Of a stretch of DNA of 64,000 bases, positions 19,077 through 28,596 are shown one piece after another (position 1 is the first letter of the stretch; the number at the start of each line of letters is the position of its first letter). The notes beneath the pieces were generated by a model, which saw nothing but the letters and a program-made list of their open reading frames with translations, was not told the DNA's origin and did no database searches. The translations under genes were made by a program, and so were the position numbers. Source of the DNA: Rhodoferax sp. (GTDB lineage: Bacteria > Pseudomonadota > Gammaproteobacteria > Burkholderiales > Burkholderiaceae_C); assembly GCF_030653815.1 (NCBI RefSeq), contig NZ_JAURYQ010000029.1, positions 1-64,000 of the forward strand. The letters run 5' to 3'.

Positions 19077-19730
19077 TCAGTGTGACACGGACAGCGTGCG
19101 AAACATGTCGCCATAGAGACGGTAGACGACCCGTGCCGTGTGCAGCACGGCCGTCTTGTCGTCTTCCTGGTCAAGTTGGTTCATCAGGTTTTCATACGTC
19201 TTGATGTGCGCCAGGTCGAGGCTGCCATGCGAAGCCAGGTAGCTGAAAGCCTTGTTCGGCAGCCCCAGGCTGCTCTGAAGCGTGCCGGCCGCGCGGGTGG
19301 CCAGGGCGATGCTGGTGCCCTCCAGCACATTGACCATGCCAAAGAAGCTGACCGGGTTGTGCCGCGCAATGCGGTCGTAGACATAGCTCACCATCAGCTC
19401 GGTGGGCAGGGCCGGCAGACTGCGACGCACCGCGTCGGCATCGGCACCGCAGGCGGCAATGTCGTTGAGGATCCACTCGTCGTGGCCGTACTCCTCGTCG
19501 ATGTACTCGGCCACGGCCGCGCGCAGCCATTCGAGTCGGTTCGGCAAGCGTGCACCGCAGGCCATGAGCAGGGGCACGGTGTGCTTGACGTGATGGTAGG
19601 CCTGGGTCAGGAAGGCCACATAGTGTTCAAGGCTGACCTGGCCGCTGATGGCTTGCGCAATGATGGGGGCGGCAAGCAGGTACTCACGTTCCGTGGTGGA
19701 TTGGGTCTGGATTTGATCGAAAAATTTCAT
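19077..19730 (-). CDS. Haem-oxygenase-like diiron oxidase (TenA-like fold)
   Basis: A 217-residue all-helical protein of the TenA/haem-oxygenase-like fold. It keeps a full set of iron ligands as known from UndA and CADD: E80 and H83 (EEYGHDE), E137 (NVLEGTS), and H168-x3-D172-x2-H175 (HGSLDLAH). That set points to a non-haem diiron oxidase or oxygenase, not a thiaminase; TenA thiaminases have an active-site Cys instead. ATG 19730 is chosen; the longer frame to 19904 reads as shadow sequence. It sits between an AMP-dependent ligase and an SDR, so its substrate may be an acyl or amino-acyl compound. That role is inferred. Confidence 0.8.
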   Translation of the reverse strand: MKFFDQIQTQSTTEREYLLAAPIIAQAISGQVSLEHYVAFLTQAYHHVKHTVPLLMACGARLPNRLEWLRAAVAEYIDEEYGHDEWILNDIAACGADADAVRRSLPALPTELMVSYVYDRIARHNPVSFFGMVNVLEGTSIALATRAAGTLQSSLGLPNKAFSYLASHGSLDLAHIKTYENLMNQLDQEDDKTAVLHTARVVYRLYGDMFRTLSVSH

Positions 19731-19743
19731 GAATTTCAGGGGG

Positions 19744-21198
19744 TTAATGGGTGACAGGTGGGACGGCAAATTGCCCCTCGTAGTGCGCCCAGAGTGCGGT
19801 ACGGCGCAAGCGGCCGTTGGTGGTGGCAAAGCCATTGGCCGGGCTGAAAGCGTGGTCGGCGCGCCGCCAATGCTGCACCCGGGCATAGTCCGGCAGGCCA
19901 ACATTCACCCGTGCGACCACAGCGGCAACTTCGGCGTCGCTGAGCGCAGCATCACGCAGCACGAGCACCGCAAGGTTACCGGGAAGCGCCTCGCCATGAA
20001 CCCAGGCCTGGGCGATGGGGGCTTGCTGCGTCAGCTCGGCTTCGACCCATTCCGGGTTCACGTTGCGGCCATAGGCGGTAATGAACTGATGCTTCTTGCG
20101 CCCGTGCAGCACCAGAAAACCTTCTTCGAAATGCCCCAGGTCGCCGGTGGCCAGCCAGTCATTTTTCAGGGCGGCGTCCCCCAGGTAACCGAGCATGCGC
20201 GCGCCACGCACCAGCACTTCGCCGTCCAACGCCAGACTGATTTGCAGGTGCGGCAAGGGTCGCCCCACGGCCCCGATGCGTCGGTGTTGCGGCGTATTGA
20301 GGCAGACCACCGAGGCACATTCCGACAAGCCATAACCCTCGAACACCGGCAAGCCCAGGGCATCGGCACGCTGCAGCAGTTGCGGTGCGACCCGGCCGCC
20401 GCCCACCGCGACGAAGCGCAGGCTGGGGGGTAAGGCCATGCCGCGCTCGGCCGCACTGACCAGCGCCATCAGCAACTGCGGCACAAGAATCAGGCTGCTT
20501 GGCGCGATGGTCAACACATGACCCAGCAAACGCGGCAAGTCCAGACCGCTGGCGCCTTGCAGTCCGATGTCGGTCATGCCCCGCAGCTCAATGCGTGCAC
20601 CGGCCAGCAGCGGGGTGTATATGCCGGCAATGTTTTCCAGCAGCGTGGCCAGCGGCAACACACACAGATGGCGATCAGACGCGCAAGCGCCGGTGGCCTG
20701 CAGCAGACTTTGGGCCACGGCAAGTTGCACCCCGTCATCCAGGCAAACGCCCTTGGGCTGGCCGGTGGTGCCCGAGGTGTAGGTGATTTTTTGGGTGCCG
20801 TCGGGCAGCACCGGCACCGCGGTCAGTGCGCGCTGCGCGATGTCCAGGCCGCAGCCGACAAAGCCGCAACGGCTGGCCAGGACCGAGGGCCCGCCGATCA
20901 AGGTGTCAACGCCAGCGCTGTCCAGCACATGCACCTTTTGACGGTCAGAAAAAAAGTCGGGCACCGGCACGCAGACCCGCTCGGAAAACAGCAAGGCCAG
21001 GTCCCACAGCACCCATTCGATGCTGTTGTCCAGACACAGCGCCACGCGCTGCGCCTGGAGCCCGGTCAGCTGCGCCGTGCGTTGCTCAACCTCAACCAGC
21101 AGTTCGGCATAAGTCAGCGTGCGGCTGCCGTTGGACAAGGCGACCCGGCTGCCGTGGGCCGCCAGGGCTTGCCAGAAGGCGCCGAGTTCAGGCCGCAT
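19744..21198 (-). CDS. AMP-dependent acyl ligase (ANL superfamily)
   Basis: A 484-residue adenylate-forming enzyme. Seen: the P-loop-like ITYTSGTTGQPKGVCLD, FEGYGLSECASVVCLN (motif A5), WLATGDLGHFEEGFLVLHGR (A7-A8), and YGRNVNPEWVEAEL at the domain hinge. The C-terminal A10 motif, normally with a catalytic Lys, reads TTNGRLRRTAL, so Arg replaces Lys. ATG 21198 starts MRPELGAFWQ and overlaps the end of the upstream gene by 11 bases; the longer frame to 21393 is not credible. It probably activates a fatty or related acid to an acyl-AMP or acyl-CoA. Substrate unknown. Confidence 0.88.
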   Translation of the reverse strand: MRPELGAFWQALAAHGSRVALSNGSRTLTYAELLVEVEQRTAQLTGLQAQRVALCLDNSIEWVLWDLALLFSERVCVPVPDFFSDRQKVHVLDSAGVDTLIGGPSVLASRCGFVGCGLDIAQRALTAVPVLPDGTQKITYTSGTTGQPKGVCLDDGVQLAVAQSLLQATGACASDRHLCVLPLATLLENIAGIYTPLLAGARIELRGMTDIGLQGASGLDLPRLLGHVLTIAPSSLILVPQLLMALVSAAERGMALPPSLRFVAVGGGRVAPQLLQRADALGLPVFEGYGLSECASVVCLNTPQHRRIGAVGRPLPHLQISLALDGEVLVRGARMLGYLGDAALKNDWLATGDLGHFEEGFLVLHGRKKHQFITAYGRNVNPEWVEAELTQQAPIAQAWVHGEALPGNLAVLVLRDAALSDAEVAAVVARVNVGLPDYARVQHWRRADHAFSPANGFATTNGRLRRTALWAHYEGQFAVPPVTH

Positions 21199-21844
21199 GT
21201 TGCAGCCCTCGTGAGGTGGCATGGAACCGGGACAAGTCTGCGGCCGGCTGCACTTCAGCGAGTTGCCGATGCGCCGGCAAGATCTCACCAAACACCACTT
21301 GGGGTGCGCTATCGTAGTAGCGACCCCACTCGGCCAGCGACTCCCCCATGCGCGCCGGGTCGGCCAGCCCCAGGGATTGGGGCGCCAGTCCAAGTCGGTG
21401 AAAGCTGTTGAGCACTTCCTGGGTGCCGGTAAAAGTGACCCAACGGAAACCCTGCAGCGCCAACTGGCGCGTCAGCTTGACGATCAGGGTGCGGGCCGTG
21501 CCCAGCCCTGATGCCGCCAGGTTGCCCACCTCGACGATCTGATGGCGCGCCACCTCGACGCCACTGCGCTCAAAAATGGCCTGCTCGATCGGGACATCCA
21601 GGTAGCGCTCGAGAAACAGCGGGCCACTGTCGGCCCGACGGCACCCCGCGGCACCGTGCAAACTGCCGTCCTCAGACTGCAAGCCAAACAGCTGCGGCAT
21701 GAAGTGCGACACCTGCGCCCGGTGCGCCTGGCTGAAACGGCGCCGGATGAAGTCGGTCGCAGCCCGCTGGCCCGCCGCGTCGCGCAGTGGCACCAGTTCA
21801 AGGCGTCGCCGCGCCAGATTTGAAAAGTCAGAAATGAATGTCAT
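21188..21844 (-). CDS. Thermostable-haemolysin-family protein (GNAT-like fold)
   Basis: A 218-residue cytoplasmic-looking protein without signal peptide that matches the T_hemolysin family (named after Vibrio delta-VPH). Family-typical parts are RRRFSQAHRAQVSHFMPQLF, the ERYLDVPIEQAI block, VEVGNLAASGLG and FTGTQEVLNSFHRLGL. The fold is thought to be related to acyltransferases such as AHL synthases, and the haemolysin name rests on old phenotype data. It is the first gene of the operon, overlapping the AMP ligase start. An acyltransferase role is my inference. Confidence 0.8.
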   Translation of the reverse strand: MTFISDFSNLARRRLELVPLRDAAGQRAATDFIRRRFSQAHRAQVSHFMPQLFGLQSEDGSLHGAAGCRRADSGPLFLERYLDVPIEQAIFERSGVEVARHQIVEVGNLAASGLGTARTLIVKLTRQLALQGFRWVTFTGTQEVLNSFHRLGLAPQSLGLADPARMGESLAEWGRYYDSAPQVVFGEILPAHRQLAEVQPAADLSRFHATSRGLQHAA

Positions 21845-21891
21845 GGCGCCAATGTTGGCAGGCCAGCATTAGCGGAAGATTAACCCGGACA

Positions 21892-21929
21892 AAATAAAAG
21901 CCCCCTGAACCTTCCGGGTCGAGGGGGCT
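21892..21929 (-). terminator. Terminator downstream of psiF
   Basis: AGCCCCCT pairs with AGGGGGCT, with further partial pairing inside; on the minus strand it is followed by a T-rich run. It separates psiF from the thermostable-haemolysin operon. Confidence 0.7.
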
Positions 21930-21964
21930 GCGTGCCGATTTATTTAAAGTCTTGAAACCAGGTT

Positions 21965-22204
21965 TCAGCCCTTGTTGCTGAGACAGGACTTCATGAAAAC
22001 CTTGCGCTCGTCGCCCTTGAGCTTTTTATCAGCGGCTTCCTTGTTGCAGGTTTTCATCTTGTTTTGCTGGGCGCTTTTGGCCGCGGGAACCGCCGGGGTG
22101 GCCGGAGTTGCCGCACTGGCCGCCTTGGCCGGGGTGGCCGGACTGGCAGCCTGGGCCAGACCCAGTGACAGGGTTAAGCCCAATAATGTCAAAAACTTTC
22201 TCAT
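21965..22204 (-). CDS. psiF: PsiF-repeat small exported protein
   Basis: A 79-residue protein with a signal peptide (MRKFLTLLGLTLSLGLAQA), an Ala-Pro-rich linker and one PsiF repeat (KMKTCNKEAADKKLKGDERK, then FMKSCLS) with its two conserved Cys. Family members are induced by phosphate starvation in E. coli; function unknown. ATG 22204 is chosen because AAAGGAGG lies just before it. No Pho box was recognised upstream. Confidence 0.85.
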   Translation of the reverse strand: MRKFLTLLGLTLSLGLAQAASPATPAKAASAATPATPAVPAAKSAQQNKMKTCNKEAADKKLKGDERKVFMKSCLSNKG

Positions 22205-22302
22205 ATTGCCTCCTTTGGATGTGAACAACAAACCCCCGACGGGAGCTCCAATTCACGGCGCATCTTGGAACTTGTTGGTTGACACGACGCTGACAGGCCG
22301 CA

Positions 22303-23370
22303 TCACGCGGACGAAACGGGCTTTTGCGTAGCGCAGGCACGACACAGGCGCAAAGCCAGCAGTTGCAAGGCCTGCCAGGGTGCTGCCGGCCAGTCGGGCC
22401 GCTTGAGACCCTTGACCACGCCATCGACCTGGTGGGCATCCTGCAAAAATCCTGCCAGTGTGGCGGCGCTCAGGCGTGGCACGACGCGCTCGAACAGGCG
22501 CTCCTTGTTGCCCCATACCCGCAGTTCGCGCAAGGCCATGGGCAGCGGGCTGCCGCGGTTGATGGCGTCCTTGACCCGTTTCAGGGCACGGATGTCCTCG
22601 GCCAGGGTGTAGTGGACAAGCACCTCGGCCTCGCCCTCGGCTTGCAGGCCATCAAGCATGCGTTGCACACGCGCGGGCTGACCCGCCAGCACCGCCTCGC
22701 TGAGCTTGAAGACATCAAAGCGGGCCACGTTGAGCACCGCGCCCTCGATCTGCTCAAAACCGAGTTCGCCGGCCGGATGCAGCAGCGCCAGCTTCTGGAT
22801 TTCCTGGTGCGCGGCCAGCAGGTTGCCCTCGACCCGGTCGGCAAAAAACTGCAGCGTGCGCTGGCCTTCCACACCAGCCACCACGCGCTGGCCCTGGACC
22901 GCCAGGCGCTGGGCAATCCACTGCGGCAGCGCAGCGCGCTCCACCGGACTGACCTCGAGCGTGACACCGGCTTCGAGCGCCAGGAACCAGGCCGCAGCCT
23001 TGGTCGCGCGGTCCAGCCGCGGCAGGATCACCACGGTCAGCACGCTGTCGTTGCCCTGCGCGGCTTGCGCCAGCTGCTGCAAGGCGACACTGCCGTCCTT
23101 GCCAGGTTTACCGGACGGAATGCGCAACTCCAGAATTTGTTTGTCCGAAAACAGGCTGAGCGATCCGCCAGCCGCCAGCACCTCGCTCCAGTCGAAATGC
23201 GCGCCCGACACGGTATGGGAACTGCGCTCGGAAAAACCCTGGGCGCGGGCGGCCATACGAATGGCATCCAGCGCCTCCTGGATCAGTAGCGGCTCGTCAC
23301 CATGCAGCGTGTAGAGGCTTTTCAGGCCTTTTTGCAGGTGCGCGGCCAGCGTGGCCGTCTGGATCTGCAT
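22303..23370 (-). CDS. holA: DNA polymerase III subunit delta
   Basis: A 355-residue clamp-loader delta subunit, which opens the beta sliding clamp. Typical features: LYTLHGDEPLLIQEALDAIR at the N-terminus, a collar-type C-terminal domain with LLALRLC, and the HQEIQKLALL region. It is the last gene of a conserved block (leuS-lptE-holA), nine bases after lptE. Confidence 0.95.
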   Translation of the reverse strand: MQIQTATLAAHLQKGLKSLYTLHGDEPLLIQEALDAIRMAARAQGFSERSSHTVSGAHFDWSEVLAAGGSLSLFSDKQILELRIPSGKPGKDGSVALQQLAQAAQGNDSVLTVVILPRLDRATKAAAWFLALEAGVTLEVSPVERAALPQWIAQRLAVQGQRVVAGVEGQRTLQFFADRVEGNLLAAHQEIQKLALLHPAGELGFEQIEGAVLNVARFDVFKLSEAVLAGQPARVQRMLDGLQAEGEAEVLVHYTLAEDIRALKRVKDAINRGSPLPMALRELRVWGNKERLFERVVPRLSAATLAGFLQDAHQVDGVVKGLKRPDWPAAPWQALQLLALRLCRACATQKPVSSA

Positions 23371-23379
23371 GGGCGCGCG

Positions 23380-23928
23380 TCAGTCCAGCTGACCCGCCTG
23401 GATGGCGGCCAGGCGGCGCAGGATTTGTTGCACGATGTCGGACTGCATGTCGCGGTACAGCAGCGCTTCCTCGGCTTCCTTGGCCAGCGCAGCGGACTCA
23501 CTGTAGCTGATGTCGCGCTGCTGAACGATCTCGTCGCCTTCGATGATGCCCTTGCCCTGGGCCGTGCGCAGCTGCAACAGCACCCGGATGCGCAGCTGCA
23601 ATTCACGCACCTGACCTGAAGAATTCACGCCGACCACCACTTTTTCGCGGGCTTCGTTGGTCACGGTCAAGACCAGTTGCGCTTGCGTGAGTGGTTCATT
23701 GGCGGCCAGCACCTGCACCGCCGAGCCAAAGCTTCGGCGCAGCTCCTGGGCCACCGCACCACCCGGCTGGGGCCCGATGGCGATGCGCTGAAAGGCAAAG
23801 GCCTGGCTGCCACGCAAGCGAAAGCCACAGCCTGCCAGGCCGGTGCTGGCCAGCGCCAGACCCGCCCATTGCAGTGCGGCACGACGGGTCGTGCCGGTCG
23901 TAAGGGAGGTAGGGGTGGACATCAGCAT
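23380..23928 (-). CDS. lptE: LPS-assembly lipoprotein LptE
   Basis: A 182-residue lipoprotein that plugs the LptD barrel and inserts LPS into the outer leaflet. It has a Tat-like TTRRAALQWAGL signal followed by the lipobox LAGC, then GFRLRGSQAF, the typical LptE N-terminus, and a helical C-terminal end (EEALLYRDMQSDIVQQILRR). It starts three bases after leuS and precedes holA, the usual betaproteobacterial order. Confidence 0.93.
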   Translation of the reverse strand: MLMSTPTSLTTGTTRRAALQWAGLALASTGLAGCGFRLRGSQAFAFQRIAIGPQPGGAVAQELRRSFGSAVQVLAANEPLTQAQLVLTVTNEAREKVVVGVNSSGQVRELQLRIRVLLQLRTAQGKGIIEGDEIVQQRDISYSESAALAKEAEEALLYRDMQSDIVQQILRRLAAIQAGQLD

Positions 23929-23931
23929 GAT

Positions 23932-26631
23932 TTACAGCACCAGATTGACCAGACGACCGGGCACCACAATCACTTTCTTGGGGGGCGCGCCGTTGGCGAA
24001 CTTTTGAAACATCTCGTGCGCCAGCGCCGCTTGCTCGATGGCGGCCTTGTCGGCACCAGCGGGCACCACAATCGCGCCGCGCAACTTGCCATTGACCTGC
24101 AGCATGAGCTCGATTTCGTCCTGCACCAGGGCATCGGGGTCGACCTGGGGCCAGGGCGCATCGAGCAAATCGCCCAGCGCACCGGCATAACCGAGCCCGG
24201 ACCACAGGCTGTGGGCAATGTGCGGCGTGGCCGGGTACAGGCAGCGCAGCAAAATACCAAAACCCTCAACCAGTGCGACCTGAGCGCCTGCCGCGTCGAG
24301 CGCCTTGAAGTCCTCCAGCGCATTGATCATCTTCATGGCGCCGCTGACCACGGTGTTGTACTGCATGCGCTGGTAGTCGTAGTCCACCTGTTTGAGCACC
24401 GTGTGAATCTCCAGGCGCAGGGCCTTGGCCTCCTTGCCAAAGGCCACCGTTGCCAGGCTGTCCGCCGACGTCAGGCTGGCGCTGAGGGTGTTCGCAGGCG
24501 TGGCCGACAGCTTGACGCCAAAGTTCCAGACGCGGCGCAAAAAGCGGTAACTGCCTTCCACGGCGGCGTCGTTCCACTCCAGCGTGGCCTCGGGTGGCGC
24601 GGTGAACATGGTGTAGAGGCGCGCCGTGTCAGCGCCGTACTTTTCAATCAGGTCCTGCGGATCAACGCCGTTGTTCTTGGACTTGGACATGGTGCCCACG
24701 CCCTCGTAGTCGATGGCCGTGCCCACGGGCAGCTCGCCCACCGCCTTGATCAGGCGCGCGCCGGTGACCTTGCCGGCCTCGTCAAACACGTGTTCGACAT
24801 CCTGCGGCCAGAAGTAGTCCTTGCCGCCCTTGTCGGTACGGCGCGAATAAATGTGGTTCAGCACCATGCCCTGGGTCAGCAGCTTGGTGAAGGGCTCGTC
24901 AACCTTGACCAGACCCAGGTCGCGCATCACCTTGGTCCAGAAGCGCGCATACAGCAGGTGCAGGATGGCGTGCTCGATGCCGCCAATGTACTGGTCCATC
25001 GGCATCCAGTAGTCGGCACCGTCGGCCACCATGGCGTCGGCGTTCTTCGGGTCGCAGTAGCGCATGAAATACCAGGAACTGTCGACAAAAGTGTCCATGG
25101 TGTCGGTCTCGCGCCGCGCCGCCTTGCCGCAGATCGGGCAGGTGACTCCGGCGTGGAAACCTTCGTGCTTGTGCAAGGGGTTGCCCGAACCGTCAGGAAT
25201 GCAGTCCTGCGGCAAGACCACCGGCAGGTCTTGCACCGGCACCGGCACGGCGCCGTGCTCGGGACAATGGATGATGGGAATGGGCGTGCCCCAGTAGCGC
25301 TGGCGGCTCACACCCCAGTCGCGCAGGCGCCAGGTGACTTTTTTCTCGCCCAGACCCAATCCCACCAGGTCGGCAGCCACGGCATCCACACAATCCCTGA
25401 ATTTCAGGCCGTCGTACTTGCCCGAGTTGACGGCACTGCCGTTGCCCTTTTCGGCATACCAGTCGTGCCAAACGGTGGCATCGAAGACCTCGGCGTTCAG
25501 CGCCACCACCGGCTTGATCGGCAAGGCGTATTTGAGGGCGAAGGCAAAGTCGCGCTCATCGTGTGCCGGCACTCCCATCACGGCGCCGTCGCCATAACTC
25601 ATCAGCACGTAGTTGCCGACCCAGACCTCGACCTTGTCGCCGGTCAGTGGATGGATGACAAACAGGCCGGTGGCCATGCCCTTCTTTTCCTGCGTGGCAA
25701 GCTCGGCCTCGGTGGTGCCGCCGTGCGCGCATTCCTGGATAAACGCCGCCAGGCCTTGGTTGCCGGCTGCGGCATGGGTGGCCAGCGGGTGCTCGGCTGC
25801 CACGGCGCAAAAGGTGACGCCCATGATGGTGTCGACGCGGGTGGTGAACACGTACATGCGGCCATCGCCGATCAAGGCACCGGTGGCGTCCTTGATGTCA
25901 TGGGTGAAGGCGAAACGCACACCCTCGCTCTTGCCGATCCAGTTCTCCTGCATCAGCTTGACGCGCTCAGGCCAGCCCGGCATGCGATCGCCGGTCACGT
26001 TGGCCAGCAACTCTTCGGCGTAATCCGTGATCTTGAGGTAGTAGCCCGGAATCTCGCGCTTTTCGACCACGGCACCGGTACGCCAGCCCTTGCCGTCGAT
26101 CACCTGCTCGTTGGCCAGCACGGTCAGGTCGACCGGGTCCCAGTTGACGATCTGGGTCTTGCGGTAGGCAATGCCTTTCTCCAGCATCTTCAGGAACAGC
26201 CACTGGTTCCACTTGTAGTACTCGGGGGTGCAGGTGGCGACTTCGCGGCTCCAGTCGATGGCCAGGCCCATGGCCTGCATCTGCTGCTTCATGTAGGCGA
26301 TGTTCTCAAATGTCCACTGCGCCGGCGGTACGCCGTTTTTCAAAGCCGCGTTTTCTGCGGGCAGGCCAAAGGCATCCCAGCCCATGGGCATCAGCACGTT
26401 GTACCCCTGCATGCGCAGTTGGCGCGTCAGCATGTCGTTGATGGTGTAGTTGCGCACGTGACCCATGTGCAGTTTGCCGCTGGGGTAAGGCAGCATGGAG
26501 CAGGCGTAAAACTTTTTCTTGGGCTGGCCGTTGACGTCGACCGCGTTTTCAGTCACGCGGTAGGCGTCGGCGGCGCCCCAATGGGCCTGGGCCGCGGCTT
26601 CAACTTCAAGGTGCTGGTATTTGTCTTGCAT
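23932..26631 (-). CDS. leuS: Leucyl-tRNA synthetase
   Basis: An 899-residue class I synthetase that charges tRNA-Leu. The HIGH motif is [14 protein letters not shown] near residue 50, the KMSKS motif is [13 protein letters not shown] near 650, and the CP1 editing domain ([12 protein letters not shown] and a conserved Asp in [18 protein letters not shown]) lies between. A zinc-type CPICGK pair is present. Length is slightly above E. coli (860). Confidence 0.99.
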   Translation of the reverse strand: MQDKYQHLEVEAAAQAHWGAADAYRVTENAVDVNGQPKKKFYACSMLPYPSGKLHMGHVRNYTINDMLTRQLRMQGYNVLMPMGWDAFGLPAENAALKNGVPPAQWTFENIAYMKQQMQAMGLAIDWSREVATCTPEYYKWNQWLFLKMLEKGIAYRKTQIVNWDPVDLTVLANEQVIDGKGWRTGAVVEKREIPGYYLKITDYAEELLANVTGDRMPGWPERVKLMQENWIGKSEGVRFAFTHDIKDATGALIGDGRMYVFTTRVDTIMGVTFCAVAAEHPLATHAAAGNQGLAAFIQECAHGGTTEAELATQEKKGMATGLFVIHPLTGDKVEVWVGNYVLMSYGDGAVMGVPAHDERDFAFALKYALPIKPVVALNAEVFDATVWHDWYAEKGNGSAVNSGKYDGLKFRDCVDAVAADLVGLGLGEKKVTWRLRDWGVSRQRYWGTPIPIIHCPEHGAVPVPVQDLPVVLPQDCIPDGSGNPLHKHEGFHAGVTCPICGKAARRETDTMDTFVDSSWYFMRYCDPKNADAMVADGADYWMPMDQYIGGIEHAILHLLYARFWTKVMRDLGLVKVDEPFTKLLTQGMVLNHIYSRRTDKGGKDYFWPQDVEHVFDEAGKVTGARLIKAVGELPVGTAIDYEGVGTMSKSKNNGVDPQDLIEKYGADTARLYTMFTAPPEATLEWNDAAVEGSYRFLRRVWNFGVKLSATPANTLSASLTSADSLATVAFGKEAKALRLEIHTVLKQVDYDYQRMQYNTVVSGAMKMINALEDFKALDAAGAQVALVEGFGILLRCLYPATPHIAHSLWSGLGYAGALGDLLDAPWPQVDPDALVQDEIELMLQVNGKLRGAIVVPAGADKAAIEQAALAHEMFQKFANGAPPKKVIVVPGRLVNLVL

Positions 26632-26685
26632 AAGGGTCTGAGAAGGCGGCGAGAGGGCCGCAATGGCGTGAAATAGGGCTTGATT

Positions 26686-27117
26686 TTAGGGTTTGGCCGC
26701 CGCTGCCGGCGCATCCGCCACGAAGCCGATGCGGTTCAAGCCGGCCGTCTGGGCGGCGCCCATGACTTCGACGATGCGACCATAGGGCACGGCCTTGTCG
26801 GCACGCAACAGGACTTCAGTCTGCGGGTTGACCCGGGCCGACAATTGAAGCTGACGCAGCAGTTCATCCTGGGCGACCACCCGGTCTTGCAGATAAGTCA
26901 GGCCGGCCGCATCCACCACCACGGTCACCGACTGGGGCGCATCACTCGCCGTGGCGGCCTCGGTGGTAGGCAAATCGAGCTTGATGGAGCTCGCCAGCAG
27001 CGGCGCGGTGATGATGAAGATCACCACCAGCACCAGCATCACGTCGATCAGTGGCGTCATGTTGATGTCGCTCATGGGCTGATCGCCCAGGGAACGGTCC
27101 AAGCGGCCAAATGCCAT
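26686..27117 (-). CDS. tolR: TolR/ExbD-family protein
   Basis: A 143-residue inner-membrane protein with one transmembrane helix (LIDVMLVLVVIFIITAPLL) carrying the conserved Asp of the proton path, and a periplasmic domain ending in GLNRIGFVAD. It works with the adjacent TolQ-like channel to energise outer-membrane processes (Tol-Pal or TonB). Without tolA or tonB nearby the exact partner is not decided; ExbD is possible. The gene lies eight bases after the tolQ-like gene. Confidence 0.85.
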   Translation of the reverse strand: MAFGRLDRSLGDQPMSDINMTPLIDVMLVLVVIFIITAPLLASSIKLDLPTTEAATASDAPQSVTVVVDAAGLTYLQDRVVAQDELLRQLQLSARVNPQTEVLLRADKAVPYGRIVEVMGAAQTAGLNRIGFVADAPAAAAKP

Positions 27118-27125
27118 GGCCGTGC

Positions 27126-27776
27126 CTAGAGCGCAACCGCGCCGGTGCTGCCGAGTTCGCGCAGGTCACGGGCAAAGCCTTCAAGCTCGGCCTCCAGACG
27201 CGCCACCGCACGGCCCAGCACGTTGTAAGCCAGTACAGCCGGAATGGCCACCATCAGACCCGCAGCCGTCATGATCAGCGACTCACCCACCGGGCCGGAA
27301 ATTTTGTCAATGGTGACCTGGCCCGCGCTGGCGATGCCGATGAGCGCATGGTAGATGCCCCACACCGTGCCCAGCAAGCCGACAAAAGGTGCCGTGGCGC
27401 CAATGGTGGCCAACAAAACCTGGCCATGCTGAAGCTTGGCGAGCGCGGCGTGCAAGGCGTTGCGCAGCACGCGGGTGAGTTGGTGGGCGCGGTCGCCAGC
27501 GCTGGCCAGGGTCTGGCTGGCTTCCAGGCGAGACGCCTGCACCAGCGGCAACACCAGCAGCTCGCGGTCAAAAGCACTTATTTTCTGCATGGCCTCGGCG
27601 ACCGAGCCTGATTGCCAGAAGGCCGCAATGCAACGCGCCACGTCGCCATTGGCGCGACGCAACAGCCATGTTTTCCAGAGGATGACGACCCAGCTGGCCA
27701 CGGACATGACCAACAACAGCAGCGCGACACCGCGCGCCAGCGCATCGCCTTGCAAAAAAAGCTGGGCCAGGTTCAT
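27126..27776 (-). CDS. tolQ: TolQ/ExbB/MotA-family proton channel
   Basis: A 216-residue membrane protein with three helices: [20 protein letters not shown] near residue 20, [20 protein letters not shown] near 125 with the family signature, and [19 protein letters not shown] near 175. The conserved Thr and Glu/Pro positions match proton-channel subunits pairing with TolR/ExbD. It overlaps the dapB stop (ATGA). Confidence 0.87.
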   Translation of the reverse strand: MNLAQLFLQGDALARGVALLLLVMSVASWVVILWKTWLLRRANGDVARCIAAFWQSGSVAEAMQKISAFDRELLVLPLVQASRLEASQTLASAGDRAHQLTRVLRNALHAALAKLQHGQVLLATIGATAPFVGLLGTVWGIYHALIGIASAGQVTIDKISGPVGESLIMTAAGLMVAIPAVLAYNVLGRAVARLEAELEGFARDLRELGSTGAVAL

Positions 27777-28588
27777 TTCAGGTCGAGCACGTCAGCCATG
27801 TCGAACAACCCGCTCTTGCGGCCACGCAGGAAACGCACAGCCCGCAGGCTGCCTTGAACATAGGACACCCGGCTGGACGACTTGTGGCTGATCTCGATGC
27901 GCTCGCCGGTGCCGGCGAACAGCACGGTGTGGTCGCCCACGATGTCGCCACCGCGGATGGTGGCAAAACCGATGCTGGACGGGTCGCGCTCGCCGGTCAC
28001 GCCCTGGCGCGCATACACGGCACAGTCTTTCAGGTCGCGGTTCAGTGCCGTGGCGATGACTTCGCCCATTTTCAGGGCGGTGCCCGAGGGCGCATCGACC
28101 TTGTGGCGGTGATGCGCCTCGATGATTTCTATGTCATAACCGGTATGCAGGGCCTTGGCCGCCATTTCGAGAAGCTTAAGCGTGACGTTGACACCCACAC
28201 TCATGTTGGGCGCCATGACGATGGCGATGTCCTTGGCAAGTTCGACAATCTGCTGCTTTTGCGCGTCACTGAAACCGGTGGTGCCAATGACCGCGTTGAC
28301 ACCCAACTCACGACAAACCTGCAAATGCGCCATCGTGCCTTCGGGGCGGGTGAAATCGATCAGGGCCTGGGCATGGCTCAAGCCGGTGTGCAGGTCCGCG
28401 CTGATGGCAATACCGCTGCTCGAGCCCATGGCGGCCGCCGGGTCCAGACCGACAGCCGGACTGCTGGCCACATCGAGCGCGCCGCTGAGCTGGCAATCGT
28501 CCGCGAGAGAAATGGCCTCGATCAGCATGCGCCCCATGCGGCCGCTGGCGCCCGCCACGCAAATGCGGTGAAGAGAAGAATCAGTCAT
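27773..28588 (-). CDS. dapB: 4-hydroxy-tetrahydrodipicolinate reductase
   Basis: A 271-residue enzyme of the diaminopimelate/lysine pathway using NAD(P)H. Seen: the Rossmann motif [27 protein letters not shown], the catalytic block [18 protein letters not shown], and [18 protein letters not shown] at the C-terminal end. ATG 28588 is chosen over an upstream TTG. It lies just after bamE and overlaps the tolQ-like gene. Confidence 0.98.
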   Translation of the reverse strand: MTDSSLHRICVAGASGRMGRMLIEAISLADDCQLSGALDVASSPAVGLDPAAAMGSSSGIAISADLHTGLSHAQALIDFTRPEGTMAHLQVCRELGVNAVIGTTGFSDAQKQQIVELAKDIAIVMAPNMSVGVNVTLKLLEMAAKALHTGYDIEIIEAHHRHKVDAPSGTALKMGEVIATALNRDLKDCAVYARQGVTGERDPSSIGFATIRGGDIVGDHTVLFAGTGERIEISHKSSSRVSYVQGSLRAVRFLRGRKSGLFDMADVLDLK

Positions 28589-28596
28589 GTCAGGAT

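Noticed and set aside
23677..26676. Very long (999-codon) plus-strand frame
   Set aside because: It lies antisense to leuS and lptE, has no recognisable domains and reflects GC-rich codon periodicity.
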